A stretch of DNA of 64,000 nt from Enterobacillus tribolii (GTDB lineage: Bacteria; Pseudomonadota; Gammaproteobacteria; Enterobacterales; Enterobacteriaceae), in assembly GCF_003363015.1 (NCBI RefSeq), contig NZ_QRAP01000009.1:1-64000 (forward strand). Reading direction: 5' to 3'. Both the position numbers and the translations under genes were made by a program. Positions 1-8,361 of the stretch are shown piece by piece (position 1 is the stretch's first letter; each line of letters begins with the position of its first letter). The notes under the pieces were generated by a model. That model did no database searches, had not been told where the DNA came from, and saw only the letters and a program-made list of their open reading frames with translations.

Positions 1-1800
1 AGGGTATGGTTGCCGTCAGCCAGCGCGGTGCCCGGCGTGAAGGTCCAGCGGCCGTTGTCGTCAGCCACAACGCTGCCGATGGCCTTGCCATTGTCCTTGA
101 TGGTCACCACGTCGCCCGGAACCGCAGTACCGCTCAGGGTCGGGGTGGTGTCGTTGGTCACATCGCCTTTCTGCAGCGGCCCGGTGTGCGGTTCGACGTC
201 GTCAACCACGCTGATGATAGACGGCTCGGAGCTGACAGGAATAAAGACGTTCACGTTATAAGGAGGTGCTTCACCTACAGCGAGGTTACCCGCCGGGTCA
301 CGCGTTTCCAGGGTCAGCTGGTTCAGACCTTCCAGCAGCGGGGTGTCCGGCGTCAGGCTCCATTTGCCCTCTGCGTTCACAACCGCAGAACCGATCAGGT
401 GCTTACCGGATGCATCTTCGCTGTACACGAATACGATATTGCCGGCTTCGCCGATACCGTTGATAACCGGCTTGCTGTCGTCGGTGGTGTCGCCGCTGGC
501 GACGTTGCCCTGCTTGTCACCCACGTTGTCTTCCACGCCGGTGATCTTCAGAACGTCCGCGCTCGGGTTCGGTGGTGTCGTGTCGACTTCAAAGTCCAGC
601 GGGTCGGACGCATCACTGGTGTTGCCCGCTTTATCAGTCTGGGTCACGGTGATGCTGTGATCGCCTTCAGACAGCGGTTCTTCCGGCGTGAAAGTCCATT
701 TGCCGTTTTCATCAATAACGGTGGACCCCAGAACTTCTTTGCCGTCATAAATAATAACGGTGTCGCCCGGCTCGCCGCCGCCGCTGAATACCGGCTTAGT
801 TTCGTCAGTTACGCCGCCACTTTGGATCGGACCGGTAATCGGGCCGGTATTATCCTGCGCATTGGCGACATCCGGCTTGGCCGGAGGGGTGGTATCAACC
901 ACGATTTCGATCGGATCGGACGGTTCACTGGTGTTGCCAGCCGGATCCTGTTCTTTGATAACCAGCTCGTGATTACCTTCATCCAGCGGTTCTTCCGGCG
1001 TGAAGGTCCACTTACCGTCTTCATCAACAATCGCAGTACCGATAACTTTGCCATTATCTTCAATAATAATGGTGTTGCCCGGATCCCCTTTGCCGTTGAA
1101 CGTCGGCTGGGTTTCATCCGTTACATCGCCACTGTTCAGCGGGCCGGTAATCGGGCCGGTGTTATCGATGACTTCAGGAAGATCAGACTTGTCGAGTATA
1201 CCGGTGACAACGTTGAAATCACGTACGTCGGAGGGTTCACTGACGTTGCCTGCTTTGTCAGCCTGCGTAACGGTGATTTTATGGCTGCCGTCACTCAGAT
1301 TTTCGGAGGGTTGGAAGTACCAGCGGCCATCAGAGTTAACCTGGGTCTGGCCAATCGCCTTACCATTGTCATAAATGGTGATTGTCGCACCGGCTTCACC
1401 TGTACCGCTCATTTCCGGGCGGGCATCGTCGGTGTAAGTACCACTTTTGATTTCACCGGTAACGCTGCCCACTTTATCCATGATGTGTTCGATGGTAGGG
1501 GCAGCCGGCGCAGTGGTGTCAACTTCAAAATCGATGGGTGCGGATTCTTCGCTGGCGTTGCCGGAGGGATCAGTCTCGATCACGGTCAGCGCGTGCTGGC
1601 CTTCGCTCAGCGGCTTTTCCGGTTTAAAGGTCCACTTGCCGTCTTCGCCGACGGTCGCGGTGCCGATAACATCACCGTTGTCGTAAATGGTGATGGTGTT
1701 GCCGGGTTCACCTTTACCGCTCATTACCGGGCGCGTTTCGTCGGTGCTGTCGCCGGTTTTGATTTGGCCGGTAATCGGGCCGGTGTTATCCATCAGGCTA
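1..1800 (-). repeat. Tandem ~312-bp repeats encoding Ig-like adhesin domains
   Basis: The same coding block recurs. On the plus strand the anchor around gcccgg/gccggg followed by a ccgct- or ccgtt-like block lies near 114, 441, 765, 1077, 1389 and 1701. Spacing is ~312 bp for the first three intervals from the N-terminus and ~325 bp for the two more distal ones. The line encoding the conserved DNTGPITG motif recurs near 1780, 1155 and 840. Each unit encodes one Ig-like domain. Units are similar but not identical at nucleotide level. Confidence 0.85.
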
Positions 1801-2351
1801 TCGATTACTGGTTTTGCCGGCGGCGTGCGATCGCCATCGTCGTCGTCGTCCGCAGCTGCGGCAGCAATCCCGCCAATCGCAGCGGCGGCAGCCAACCAGC
1901 CAAGGAAACCGAACAACATGTCGTTGTCGTCGTCAGCCGCAGTAAAGATACCGCTGCCCGATCCCAGAGGCTCACCGCCCAGGGCGACAGGAGACATGTC
2001 TCCTTCAGCGATCAGGTAACCCGTTTCATAACCTTCACCGGACAAAGGAACATAGGCATAGAGCTGCCCATCTTCCGCCATCCCCAACAGTACAGGGTTG
2101 TTTGCATCACCATCGAAGTAGTCTTCGATAATAATACTGGGTTGTGTATCACCTTCTTGAATAATGTGCAGCGCTTTATCTACACGCTTCAGTGTAATAT
2201 TCTCAGGTGCAAAGTCATCATTAACGTTCTTGAGCAGATATTTATTGCCGGCAACCAGTTTTACCTTAACTGCTTTGCCTGCATCTGCGGTTAAAAGCCG
2301 AGTTTTTCCTTCTCCGCTATTAACAGCCAGAACGATTTTATTTTCCGTCAT
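1..2351 (-). CDS. BapA-type large Ig-repeat adhesin, N-terminal part (3' end outside window)
   Basis: The frame is open from an ATG at 2351 to the left window edge, so about 783 N-terminal residues are present and the C-terminus is missing. The first ~150 residues resemble the BapA prefix domain (starts MTENKIVLAVNSGEG). They are followed by an Ala/Gly hydrophobic patch (FLGWLAAAAAIGGIAAAAA) and an Asp-rich linker (DDDDDGDRTPP). From residue ~190 there are tandem bacterial Ig-like domains of ~104 residues with GKGEPGNTITIY- and GKWTF-type motifs. No Sec signal peptide is seen, as expected for type I-secreted biofilm adhesins whose export signal is C-terminal. A secretion (TolC/HlyB/HlyD-like) operon beyond the left edge is expected but not visible. 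The family is clear; the exact orthologue is not. Confidence 0.88.
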   Translation of the reverse strand, partial: MTENKIVLAVNSGEGKTRLLTADAGKAVKVKLVAGNKYLLKNVNDDFAPENITLKRVDKALHIIQEGDTQPSIIIEDYFDGDANNPVLLGMAEDGQLYAYVPLSGEGYETGYLIAEGDMSPVALGGEPLGSGSGIFTAADDDNDMLFGFLGWLAAAAAIGGIAAAAADDDDDGDRTPPAKPVIDSLMDNTGPITGQIKTGDSTDETRPVMSGKGEPGNTITIYDNGDVIGTATVGEDGKWTFKPEKPLSEGQHALTVIETDPSGNASEESAPIDFEVDTTAPAAPTIEHIMDKVGSVTGEIKSGTYTDDARPEMSGTGEAGATITIYDNGKAIGQTQVNSDGRWYFQPSENLSDGSHKITVTQADKAGNVSEPSDVRDFNVVTGILDKSDLPEVIDNTGPITGPLNSGDVTDETQPTFNGKGDPGNTIIIEDNGKVIGTAIVDEDGKWTFTPEEPLDEGNHELVIKEQDPAGNTSEPSDPIEIVVDTTPPAKPDVANAQDNTGPITGPIQSGGVTDETKPVFSGGGEPGDTVIIYDGKEVLGSTVIDENGKWTFTPEEPLSEGDHSITVTQTDKAGNTSDASDPLDFEVDTTPPNPSADVLKITGVEDNVGDKQGNVASGDTTDDSKPVINGIGEAGNIVFVYSEDASGKHLIGSAVVNAEGKWSLTPDTPLLEGLNQLTLETRDPAGNLAVGEAPPYNVNVFIPVSSEPSIISVVDDVEPHTGPLQKGDVTNDTTPTLSGTAVPGDVVTIKDNGKAIGSVVADDNGRWTFTPGTALADGNHT

Positions 2352-2865
2352 ATTCAACTCCAAGCATCATGCCATGAACCTAGGTCGTCCCCATTCCTTT
2401 TTGGGTAAGAAATCCCCTTACCCAGAAGAGCTACCGCTAACTTAACATCGATTATTTCGTCAAAACATTCACCTACATTGGACGGATAAGTCCCATTTAA
2501 AACCAGGTAGGCGGTTCTTAGTCATCTTTTTGACACACAGGCAAGGTTAAAGCACTGCTTTAAAAGATCTTTTAATGAAAAGAGGAAGGTTAATTCAGAA
2601 ATAAGAAAACTCGTTTCCTATTCAGTAGGATAAAAAATAAGTATAACAGCGCAAAAATAAGACTTTCTTAAAACATGAAAAATCCAACAAAATATATTCA
2701 GACCATAAATAAGATTAGGATTTTTCTCATCTTGATGATATAAATAAGGAAGAACCCACCGTTGAAAGTGAACTTTTTCAAGAAAGTAGAGAGGTAATAT
2801 CACGATGAACAACGCGCTATTACCCCTGCCTCTCTGCTTAACAGATATATCTTAATGAGGGTATT
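2352..2865. promoter_or_regulatory. AT-rich 514-bp spacer upstream of the adhesin gene
   Basis: The spacer lies between the stop of the LuxR-type gene and the adhesin ATG, both leftward. It is AT-rich with several A/T runs (for example around 2570-2720) and should hold the adhesin promoter and a long 5' leader. The 64-codon frame at 2618-2812 on the minus strand has no recognisable features and is not called. I could not pick a single convincing promoter. Confidence 0.4.
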
Positions 2866-3474
2866 TCAGCGACACTGAAAGAAGAGGTCGGAAAAGCGCT
2901 TGACCCCAAGCTTACGTAATATATTCGATTTATGGGCGCTGATTGTCTTCTCGCTGCGGGATAACCGGATAGAGATCTCCTTGTTCGTGGAGCCATCCAG
3001 GTACATTTTCAGGATTTCCGTCTCTCTGCGCGTCAGGCCTGCCGCGGCGTAGTACTCGTCGTTAAGCATTGCCGCGCCGTTATTCTTAAGAGAATGGATA
3101 TCCCAGGAGTAGCAGTAGCCACCATCGCGTACGATATTGATTGCATTAAGGAAAAAGCCGACTTCGCTTTCACGCTCAATCACACCGTGTACATTGTCGA
3201 GCTGCTCAAGAAACTTCTGCCAGGGCTGATCGTCCTCAACCAGAAGAAGAACAGGGAAACTGATTTGCTGAGAAAGGCGTTTCAGATGATGAGAGGGGCT
3301 GGTATGCAGCACTTTTCCATCGACGATGCCAATGTCATAGTGCTCATCGGGACCTTCTTCGATGAATTTTTCAATATTTTTCAGTACAATAGAAGACGTC
3401 TGATAGCTGGACTCTATGATACTGATGATGCCTAAGCTCCCGAGGTTTTTCTCACCAAGATATAACGTTTTCAT
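2866..3474 (-). CDS. LuxR/FixJ-type HTH transcriptional regulator, probable adhesin regulator
   Basis: This 202-residue protein has a C-terminal GerE/LuxR helix-turn-helix at about residues 145-200 (LTRRETEILKMYLDGSTNKE followed by SEKTISAHKSNILRKLGV). The N-terminal ~130 residues look like a degenerate receiver-type fold, with IGIVDGK and FPVLLLVE resembling beta-strand/acidic-pocket positions, but a full phospho-acceptor set is not obvious. An AGGGACA ribosome-binding site precedes the ATG. It is the gene directly upstream of the adhesin and in the same direction, so control of adhesin expression is the natural inference. It resembles the RcsB/FimZ group of short LuxR-type regulators, but no specific orthologue is assigned. 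Confidence 0.8.
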   Translation of the reverse strand: MKTLYLGEKNLGSLGIISIIESSYQTSSIVLKNIEKFIEEGPDEHYDIGIVDGKVLHTSPSHHLKRLSQQISFPVLLLVEDDQPWQKFLEQLDNVHGVIERESEVGFFLNAINIVRDGGYCYSWDIHSLKNNGAAMLNDEYYAAAGLTRRETEILKMYLDGSTNKEISIRLSRSEKTISAHKSNILRKLGVKRFSDLFFQCR

Positions 3475-4357
3475 AAATTGTCCCTATTTATACTGATAGT
3501 CTAAAACCATTTTCCTATTGCGCCTGCGCTACAATTACGGTCTTAAGACTTTTCCCTCTTGAATCAAAAAATTATGTTCGCGATCGTCGTCAGTTCCCGT
3601 TTGCCTCCGGAGACACCGGAGCGCGCCTTTCCATCATCGTAGTCATCGTTATTGTTTACCACAAAAAATCAAACAATAAAGTTACATGGACAGAAACGGA
3701 GATGATAGGTCGTTTGCTAACCCGTATACGCGCGCAAAAACATATCACAACACTAAACAAGAACTTTCTTACAGAAATTCGAAACTCGGCATAAGAATAT
3801 TCCCACTACAAAAAATAGTCAATCCTCTGGGGAAAGAATTATAAACAGGCCATTGGCAGTACTTTTACTCTCTTGACGCTCAAAAAATCATCACAAAAAG
3901 CATTGTACGTTGAGTGCGAGATGATTTCTATAGTTAAAGATAGCGATAGTATTTGCCATAAAACGAGATATTTATCGCTATATACTTAATAAAACCAGAA
4001 TTCATTCATTAAATAACTTTCACATTAAAGATAAATTTTAACAAAGAAATTACTTTTTATTAAAAATTTGAAACGCACAATTTCCTTAATTAAAAGTTAA
4101 AACAGAGATAGGTCCGCAAAAATCAAGAAACGCACACATAAATTCTGGCGTTTAAAAATCCCACAAATTTTCCATCTGTTATACTCCGGTTTATATCCTC
4201 TCGGAAAAATAATAAGCACAAAGTCAGCATGGTTTTACCCTCGGGTGAAAACAAAAATCAGATAATCCTTATATCACCAGGTAACGACGCATTTCAGGCA
4301 GGTAATTGTGAAACAGTCAGAGAAGAAACAGCGTGGGAATTAATGGCGGAAGAAGCC
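3475..4357. other. AT-rich gene-free stretch
   Basis: About 880 bp without a convincing gene lie between the LuxR-type regulator and the end of the catabolic operon. The sequence is strongly AT-rich from ~3700 to 4230. A short + frame at 4229-4483 runs into the antisense of the ThDP gene and is not supported. The region presumably holds the LuxR gene promoter near 3475-3560. A small inverted element lies near 3605-3630 (ctccggagacaccggag). No tRNA or clear sRNA was recognised. Confidence 0.5.
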
Positions 4358-4388
4358 GGCAATGAGCGGCTTAACACCGCTCATTGCC
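4358..4388 (-). terminator. Hairpin at the end of the catabolic operon
   Basis: A perfect 12-bp stem (GGCAATGAGCGG / CCGCTCATTGCC) with a 7-nt loop lies 7 nt after the stop codon of the ThDP-enzyme gene. There is no strong U-tract on the minus-strand side, so termination efficiency is uncertain. Confidence 0.65.
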
Positions 4389-4395
4389 ACGTAAA

Positions 4396-6036
4396 TCAAT
4401 ACAGCGTTTTTTGTGGCGGACCGGCGAATCGAATTTCGCCGATAGCGTTCATCATTACCTCGACCACGACCGGCCCCGGATGACCGATAGCCTCCGCCAT
4501 GATGCCGTCAAAATCCGCCGCGTCGCTTACGCGATAAGACGAAATGCCCATTGCCTCAGCCAGGGCGGTAAAATCCGGCGTTAACAGTTGGTTATAATAC
4601 TGACGGCCGCCAAAGTATTTGTCCTGAATGCCGCGCATCACGCCGTAGCCGCCATCATTCATCACCAGCAGGGTGATGTCGCATTTCTCCTGCGCCATGG
4701 TCGCCAGCTCACCAATGCCGAGCATCAGCCCGCCGTCGCCGACCAGTCCGACGATTTTCTTATCCGGGTTGGCGATGGCCGTACCGATCGCCATCGATAA
4801 CCCCATACCGATGGCGCCGGCCAGCGAATGAATATTGTGCAAAGGCTGCGTAGCTCGGAATAAACGGCTGCCCCACACGCTGCCGGAGACGGTGATATCA
4901 CGCACCAGAATGCCATCCTGCGGCAACGCGCGTTCAATCGCGTCATTCAGTCGGGCGTAAGGGCCGGACTGCTCCCGCAACCCCTGCTCCGCCTGCGTCA
5001 CCGCTGCGCTAATCTGCGCGTCGCGGGCGGCGTCGGCCTTTTCATCCGGCAGCAACCGCGCCGCCAGCGCCGTTAACACCGGTGCGCAATCAGCCACGAT
5101 CGCATCATTGACCTGATAATTACGGTTAATCGCCGCCGGATCGATATCAATCTGAACCCGCATTTCCGGCAGCGCCAGGCTCCAGGTGCGGGTTTCATTG
5201 CTGCGCAGGCGCGAGCCGGCGATCAACACCAAATCGCTTTGCGCCAGCACCTGCTCCACGGAAGGCGAGTTATGAAACGCACGCAGGCTGCGCGGATGAT
5301 TATCCGGCAAAATCCCGCGGCCATGCGCGGAAGAAATGACCGCGACCCCGGCATCCGCCAGGCGGCGTACCGCAACTGCACAGTGCAATGCACCACCACC
5401 CACCCACAGCAGGGGCCGTTTAGCCTGCTTCACCTGCTGGTACAAACGTTCAATCTGCGCCGGTGATGCCTGCGGCACAGCCGGCAGCGCGGGAATATCC
5501 GTCAGCAGATCGGCGGAGATTTTCTGGGCCTGAATGTCGATCGGAATTTCAATCGACACCGGCCCGCACGGCGGCGTGCGCGCATCGGCAATCGCCCGGT
5601 GCAACAGCGCCAGCGCCTGCCGGGCGCTGTTTACCCGGTAAGCGCGCTTACCGCTGGCGCGCAAGAATCCCAGCTGATCGCGGGCTTCATGAATAAAACC
5701 GACGTCGGCATCAAGCCAGGCTTTCTCCACCTGCCCGGTAATATGCAGCAGCGGCGAACCGGCATTGGCGGCTTCCACCAACGCCCCCACCGCATTCCCC
5801 GCCCCTGCGCCGGTGCTGGTCAGCGCCACGCCGAGGCCGGAAAAGCGACCGTGCGCGTCCGCCATCGTCACCGCCCCGGCCTCGCCGCGCGCGGGAACAA
5901 AATGAATCTTCTCCCGGCGGCCTATTGCATCCGCCACCGGCAGGTTATGAATCGAGATAATGCCGTATACGGCGTTTACGTCATACTGCTCCAGCGTCCG
6001 GGCAATCGCTTCGCCCACGGTAATCTCTTCGCTCAT
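4396..6036 (-). CDS. Thiamine-diphosphate-dependent enzyme (acetolactate synthase / benzoylformate decarboxylase superfamily)
   Basis: The 546-residue protein has the three-domain layout of the POX/ALS superfamily. The N-terminal PYR domain has the cofactor-activating Glu at ~E52 (ARGEAGA). A central domain is followed by the C-terminal PP domain with the ThDP/Mg motif GDGGLMLGIGEL...NDGGYG near residues 430-465. The start at 6036 (MSEEIT) is preferred over an ATG five codons upstream because GAGAAGG lies at the right distance. This is the last gene of the leftward catabolic operon, after an aldehyde dehydrogenase. A decarboxylase or carboligase acting on a 2-oxo acid made by ring cleavage would fit, but the substrate cannot be read from sequence. 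It lacks the RHEQ signature of anabolic acetolactate synthases. Confidence 0.85.
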   Translation of the reverse strand: MSEEITVGEAIARTLEQYDVNAVYGIISIHNLPVADAIGRREKIHFVPARGEAGAVTMADAHGRFSGLGVALTSTGAGAGNAVGALVEAANAGSPLLHITGQVEKAWLDADVGFIHEARDQLGFLRASGKRAYRVNSARQALALLHRAIADARTPPCGPVSIEIPIDIQAQKISADLLTDIPALPAVPQASPAQIERLYQQVKQAKRPLLWVGGGALHCAVAVRRLADAGVAVISSAHGRGILPDNHPRSLRAFHNSPSVEQVLAQSDLVLIAGSRLRSNETRTWSLALPEMRVQIDIDPAAINRNYQVNDAIVADCAPVLTALAARLLPDEKADAARDAQISAAVTQAEQGLREQSGPYARLNDAIERALPQDGILVRDITVSGSVWGSRLFRATQPLHNIHSLAGAIGMGLSMAIGTAIANPDKKIVGLVGDGGLMLGIGELATMAQEKCDITLLVMNDGGYGVMRGIQDKYFGGRQYYNQLLTPDFTALAEAMGISSYRVSDAADFDGIMAEAIGHPGPVVVEVMMNAIGEIRFAGPPQKTLY

Positions 6037-6065
6037 GGTCTGCCTTCTCATCAGTTGTTACCGGA

Positions 6066-7535
6066 TCAGTCGCTCCACAGATTGCTCTGCCCGCTCAGCC
6101 CCAGATAAATGCTCTTTTGCTGCATATAGGCCTTAATGCCCTGCATTCCTTTTTCCCGCCCCAGCCCGCTCTCCTTAAAACCGCCGAACGGCGTGGAGAT
6201 GGAGAAGGTTTTATACGTGTTGATCCACACGGTCCCCGCCTCAAGCGCCCGCGCCAGGCGCAGCGCACGCGGGAAATCACGGCTCCAGATCCCCGCGGCC
6301 AGCCCGTAAACTGAATCATTGGCCATGGCGATCAGTTCCGCTTCGTCATCAAACGGCATCGCCACCAGCACTGGGCCAAAAATTTCTTCCTGGCATACCC
6401 GCGCCCGGTTATCCAATCCTTCAATCAGCGTTGGCAGAAAGTAGCTGCCTTTGCTCAGCGCCGGATCGGCTGGCGCTTCACCGCCCACCAACACCCGGCC
6501 CCCCTCCTCTTTCGCCAGCGCCACGTAGGCCGCCACGCTGTCGCGGTGGGCGGCGCTGATCAACGGACCAAGATGAATGCCCGGCGTGAAGGGATCGCCC
6601 ACCCGCAGCCCGCGCGCTAACTGCGCCACGCGCGCCACCAGCGGCTGATACAGTTTGCGTTGCACGAACAGACGCGCCCCGGCGATGCATGCCTGCCCGG
6701 CCGAGCTGTAAATGCCGTAGCAAATCCCGCGCGCCGCCTGCTCCAGATCGGCATCGTCCAGCACAATGGTCGGCGACTTGCCGCCCAGCTCCAGCGACGC
6801 AGGGATCAACCGTTCTGCCGCAATGGCCGCCAAATGACGCCCGGTCCGGGTGCCGCCGGTGAAGGAAATTTTGCGCACCGCCGGGTGGCGTACGATAGCT
6901 TCGCCAATCACGCTGCCCTTGCCGGGCAATACGCTCAGCAGGCCCGCCGGTAAACCCGCCTGTTCAAACAGTTCCGCCAGCTTCAGCGCCATTAATGGCG
7001 TGGCCTCCGCCGGTTTGAGCACCACCGCATTGCCCGCCGCCAATGCCGGGGCAACTTTCTGCATTTCGCTGGCGATAGGGGAATTCCATGGCGTGATGGC
7101 TGCCACCACGCCCAGCGGCTCATACTCGCTCAGGGTCATCACCGCGGCGCTGCGCGGGGTCGGCAGTTCCCCCTCCAGCACTTCGCAGGCAGCGGCGAAA
7201 TAGCGCGCGGTCGCGGCGGCGCTGGCTACCAGCCCGCGGGTTTCCGCCAACGGTTTACCGTTATCGCGGCTTTGTAACTGCGCCAGTTCTTCCTGCCGCG
7301 CCATAATCAGCTTGCTGACCCGGTGCAACACCGCCGCCCGTTCATGCGGCACGCGGTTACGCCATGCCGGATCGCGCCAGGCGCGGTCTGCGGCGGCAAT
7401 CGCTTCGGCCACGTCCTGCTCGCCCGCGGCGTTCAGGCGGGCCACTTCGGAGCCGTCCGCCGGAAAGCGGGAAACCATCTCCTCCCCTTTGCCGGTACGC
7501 CACTGACCGGCGACAAAAATCGGTAATACGCTCAT
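6066..7535 (-). CDS. NAD(P)-dependent aldehyde dehydrogenase
   Basis: The 489-residue protein has the complete ALDH core. The substrate-site Asn is N151 (TPWNSP), the general base is E249 (LELGGKSP) and the nucleophile is C283 (SSAGQACIAGAR), with the nucleotide-binding FTGGTRTG at ~226. The length is normal. It is closest in style to the betaine-aldehyde / hydroxymuconic-semialdehyde group. It sits between the ThDP enzyme and the aspartate-dehydrogenase-like gene with short spacing. Its likely role is oxidation of an aldehyde produced after ring cleavage or by the ThDP decarboxylase (inference). Confidence 0.9.
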   Translation of the reverse strand: MSVLPIFVAGQWRTGKGEEMVSRFPADGSEVARLNAAGEQDVAEAIAAADRAWRDPAWRNRVPHERAAVLHRVSKLIMARQEELAQLQSRDNGKPLAETRGLVASAAATARYFAAACEVLEGELPTPRSAAVMTLSEYEPLGVVAAITPWNSPIASEMQKVAPALAAGNAVVLKPAEATPLMALKLAELFEQAGLPAGLLSVLPGKGSVIGEAIVRHPAVRKISFTGGTRTGRHLAAIAAERLIPASLELGGKSPTIVLDDADLEQAARGICYGIYSSAGQACIAGARLFVQRKLYQPLVARVAQLARGLRVGDPFTPGIHLGPLISAAHRDSVAAYVALAKEEGGRVLVGGEAPADPALSKGSYFLPTLIEGLDNRARVCQEEIFGPVLVAMPFDDEAELIAMANDSVYGLAAGIWSRDFPRALRLARALEAGTVWINTYKTFSISTPFGGFKESGLGREKGMQGIKAYMQQKSIYLGLSGQSNLWSD

Positions 7536-7544
7536 CGCATCCCC

Positions 7545-8336
7545 TTACCAGGCATAGTCCTGATTCAATAAGTGACGACAGGCCTGCACCGCGCTTAACG
7601 CGGCCAGGGTGGAGGTTTTCGGGTTACTGGCCAGCGGGGTGCCGCACAGTTCGATATGGAATTCGCCGAATCCGCCGCTGGCGTGAATCACATGGGTGTT
7701 GCGCCGGGTATGCGGATCGACCTTAAGCTGTACCCGGGTTTGATCCATGCCGATGCCCATCAGGGCAACGGTAGCCGCCACGTTGGCGTTGGCCGGAAAC
7801 ATCTGCGCCGCCTCACGCGCCGAGCCTTCAAAAAAGACGCTCGCTTCGCTGACCGTATCCAGATTAATCAGCTGTTCCGCCGGGCTGCCGCGCCAGCTGG
7901 CCGGGCTTTTACAGGACTGATAGGTCACGCTGTCCAGCCCGCCCTCGCGCGCGCTGGCTAAGCCGTCCATCCCCGCCACCGCGCCGGAAAGCACCACCAG
8001 GCGCCCCCCGTGACGCGCCGCCTCACGGCGCAAATCCGCCTGCAACGCCGCATCCGCCAGCGCGCCGGTGGAAATCACCGCCAGCCGCCAGCCGCGCGCC
8101 AGCACCGCGCAACCATATTCACGCACCGCCTGCTGGCTGGCGCACTCCAGCACCAAATCCGGCGTCGCCCCGCATTGTTGCGGGTGGCTCAGCGCGACCC
8201 CGTCGCCGAAACGCGCGTTAATGGCGCGGTGATGCCGCTCATGCGCCACCACCCAGCCCACGTTCACGCCTTCGGGTAAACGTTCAACCACCGCCTGCGC
8301 CATCGCGCCGTACCCTATCAACATGATCTTTTTCAT
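7545..8336 (-). CDS. Aspartate dehydrogenase-family (NadX-like) protein
   Basis: This 263-residue protein starts MKKIMLIGYGAMAQAV, an NAD(P)-binding GxGxxA-type Rossmann motif. It carries the DUF108/aspartate-dehydrogenase C-terminal features: FPANANVAATVALMGIG near 190-205 and IHASGGFGEFHIE near 230-245. The start at 8336 is chosen because it begins with the canonical Rossmann strand; the frame extends 86 codons upstream only as antisense-like noise across the neighbouring SDR gene. Characterised NadX enzymes convert L-aspartate to iminoaspartate. Its placement in a catabolic operon suggests a different amino or imino substrate, which is inference. Confidence 0.82.
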   Translation of the reverse strand: MKKIMLIGYGAMAQAVVERLPEGVNVGWVVAHERHHRAINARFGDGVALSHPQQCGATPDLVLECASQQAVREYGCAVLARGWRLAVISTGALADAALQADLRREAARHGGRLVVLSGAVAGMDGLASAREGGLDSVTYQSCKSPASWRGSPAEQLINLDTVSEASVFFEGSAREAAQMFPANANVAATVALMGIGMDQTRVQLKVDPHTRRNTHVIHASGGFGEFHIELCGTPLASNPKTSTLAALSAVQACRHLLNQDYAW

Positions 8337-8361
8337 CTTCCCTCTCCCGCAGACGCGTGCG

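Noticed and set aside
1-1800. CRISPR-like array because of regular repeats
   Set aside because: The repeats are ~312 bp, degenerate and coding in frame for Ig domains; no short direct repeats with unique spacers were seen anywhere in the window.
6-2294. A 762-codon open frame on the plus strand
   Set aside because: It is the antisense shadow of the repetitive adhesin gene on the minus strand. The minus-strand frame has a ribosome site, a BapA-like start and Ig-domain motifs; the plus-strand product is repetitive and Arg/Val-rich with no domain.
2618-2812. 64-codon hydrophobic frame between the adhesin and LuxR-type genes
   Set aside because: It lies in AT-rich leader sequence, lacks a convincing ribosome site, and its composition is what random AT-rich DNA gives.
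4229-4483. 84-codon plus-strand frame near the operon end
   Set aside because: Its second half is antisense to the ThDP enzyme gene and it crosses the operon terminator hairpin.
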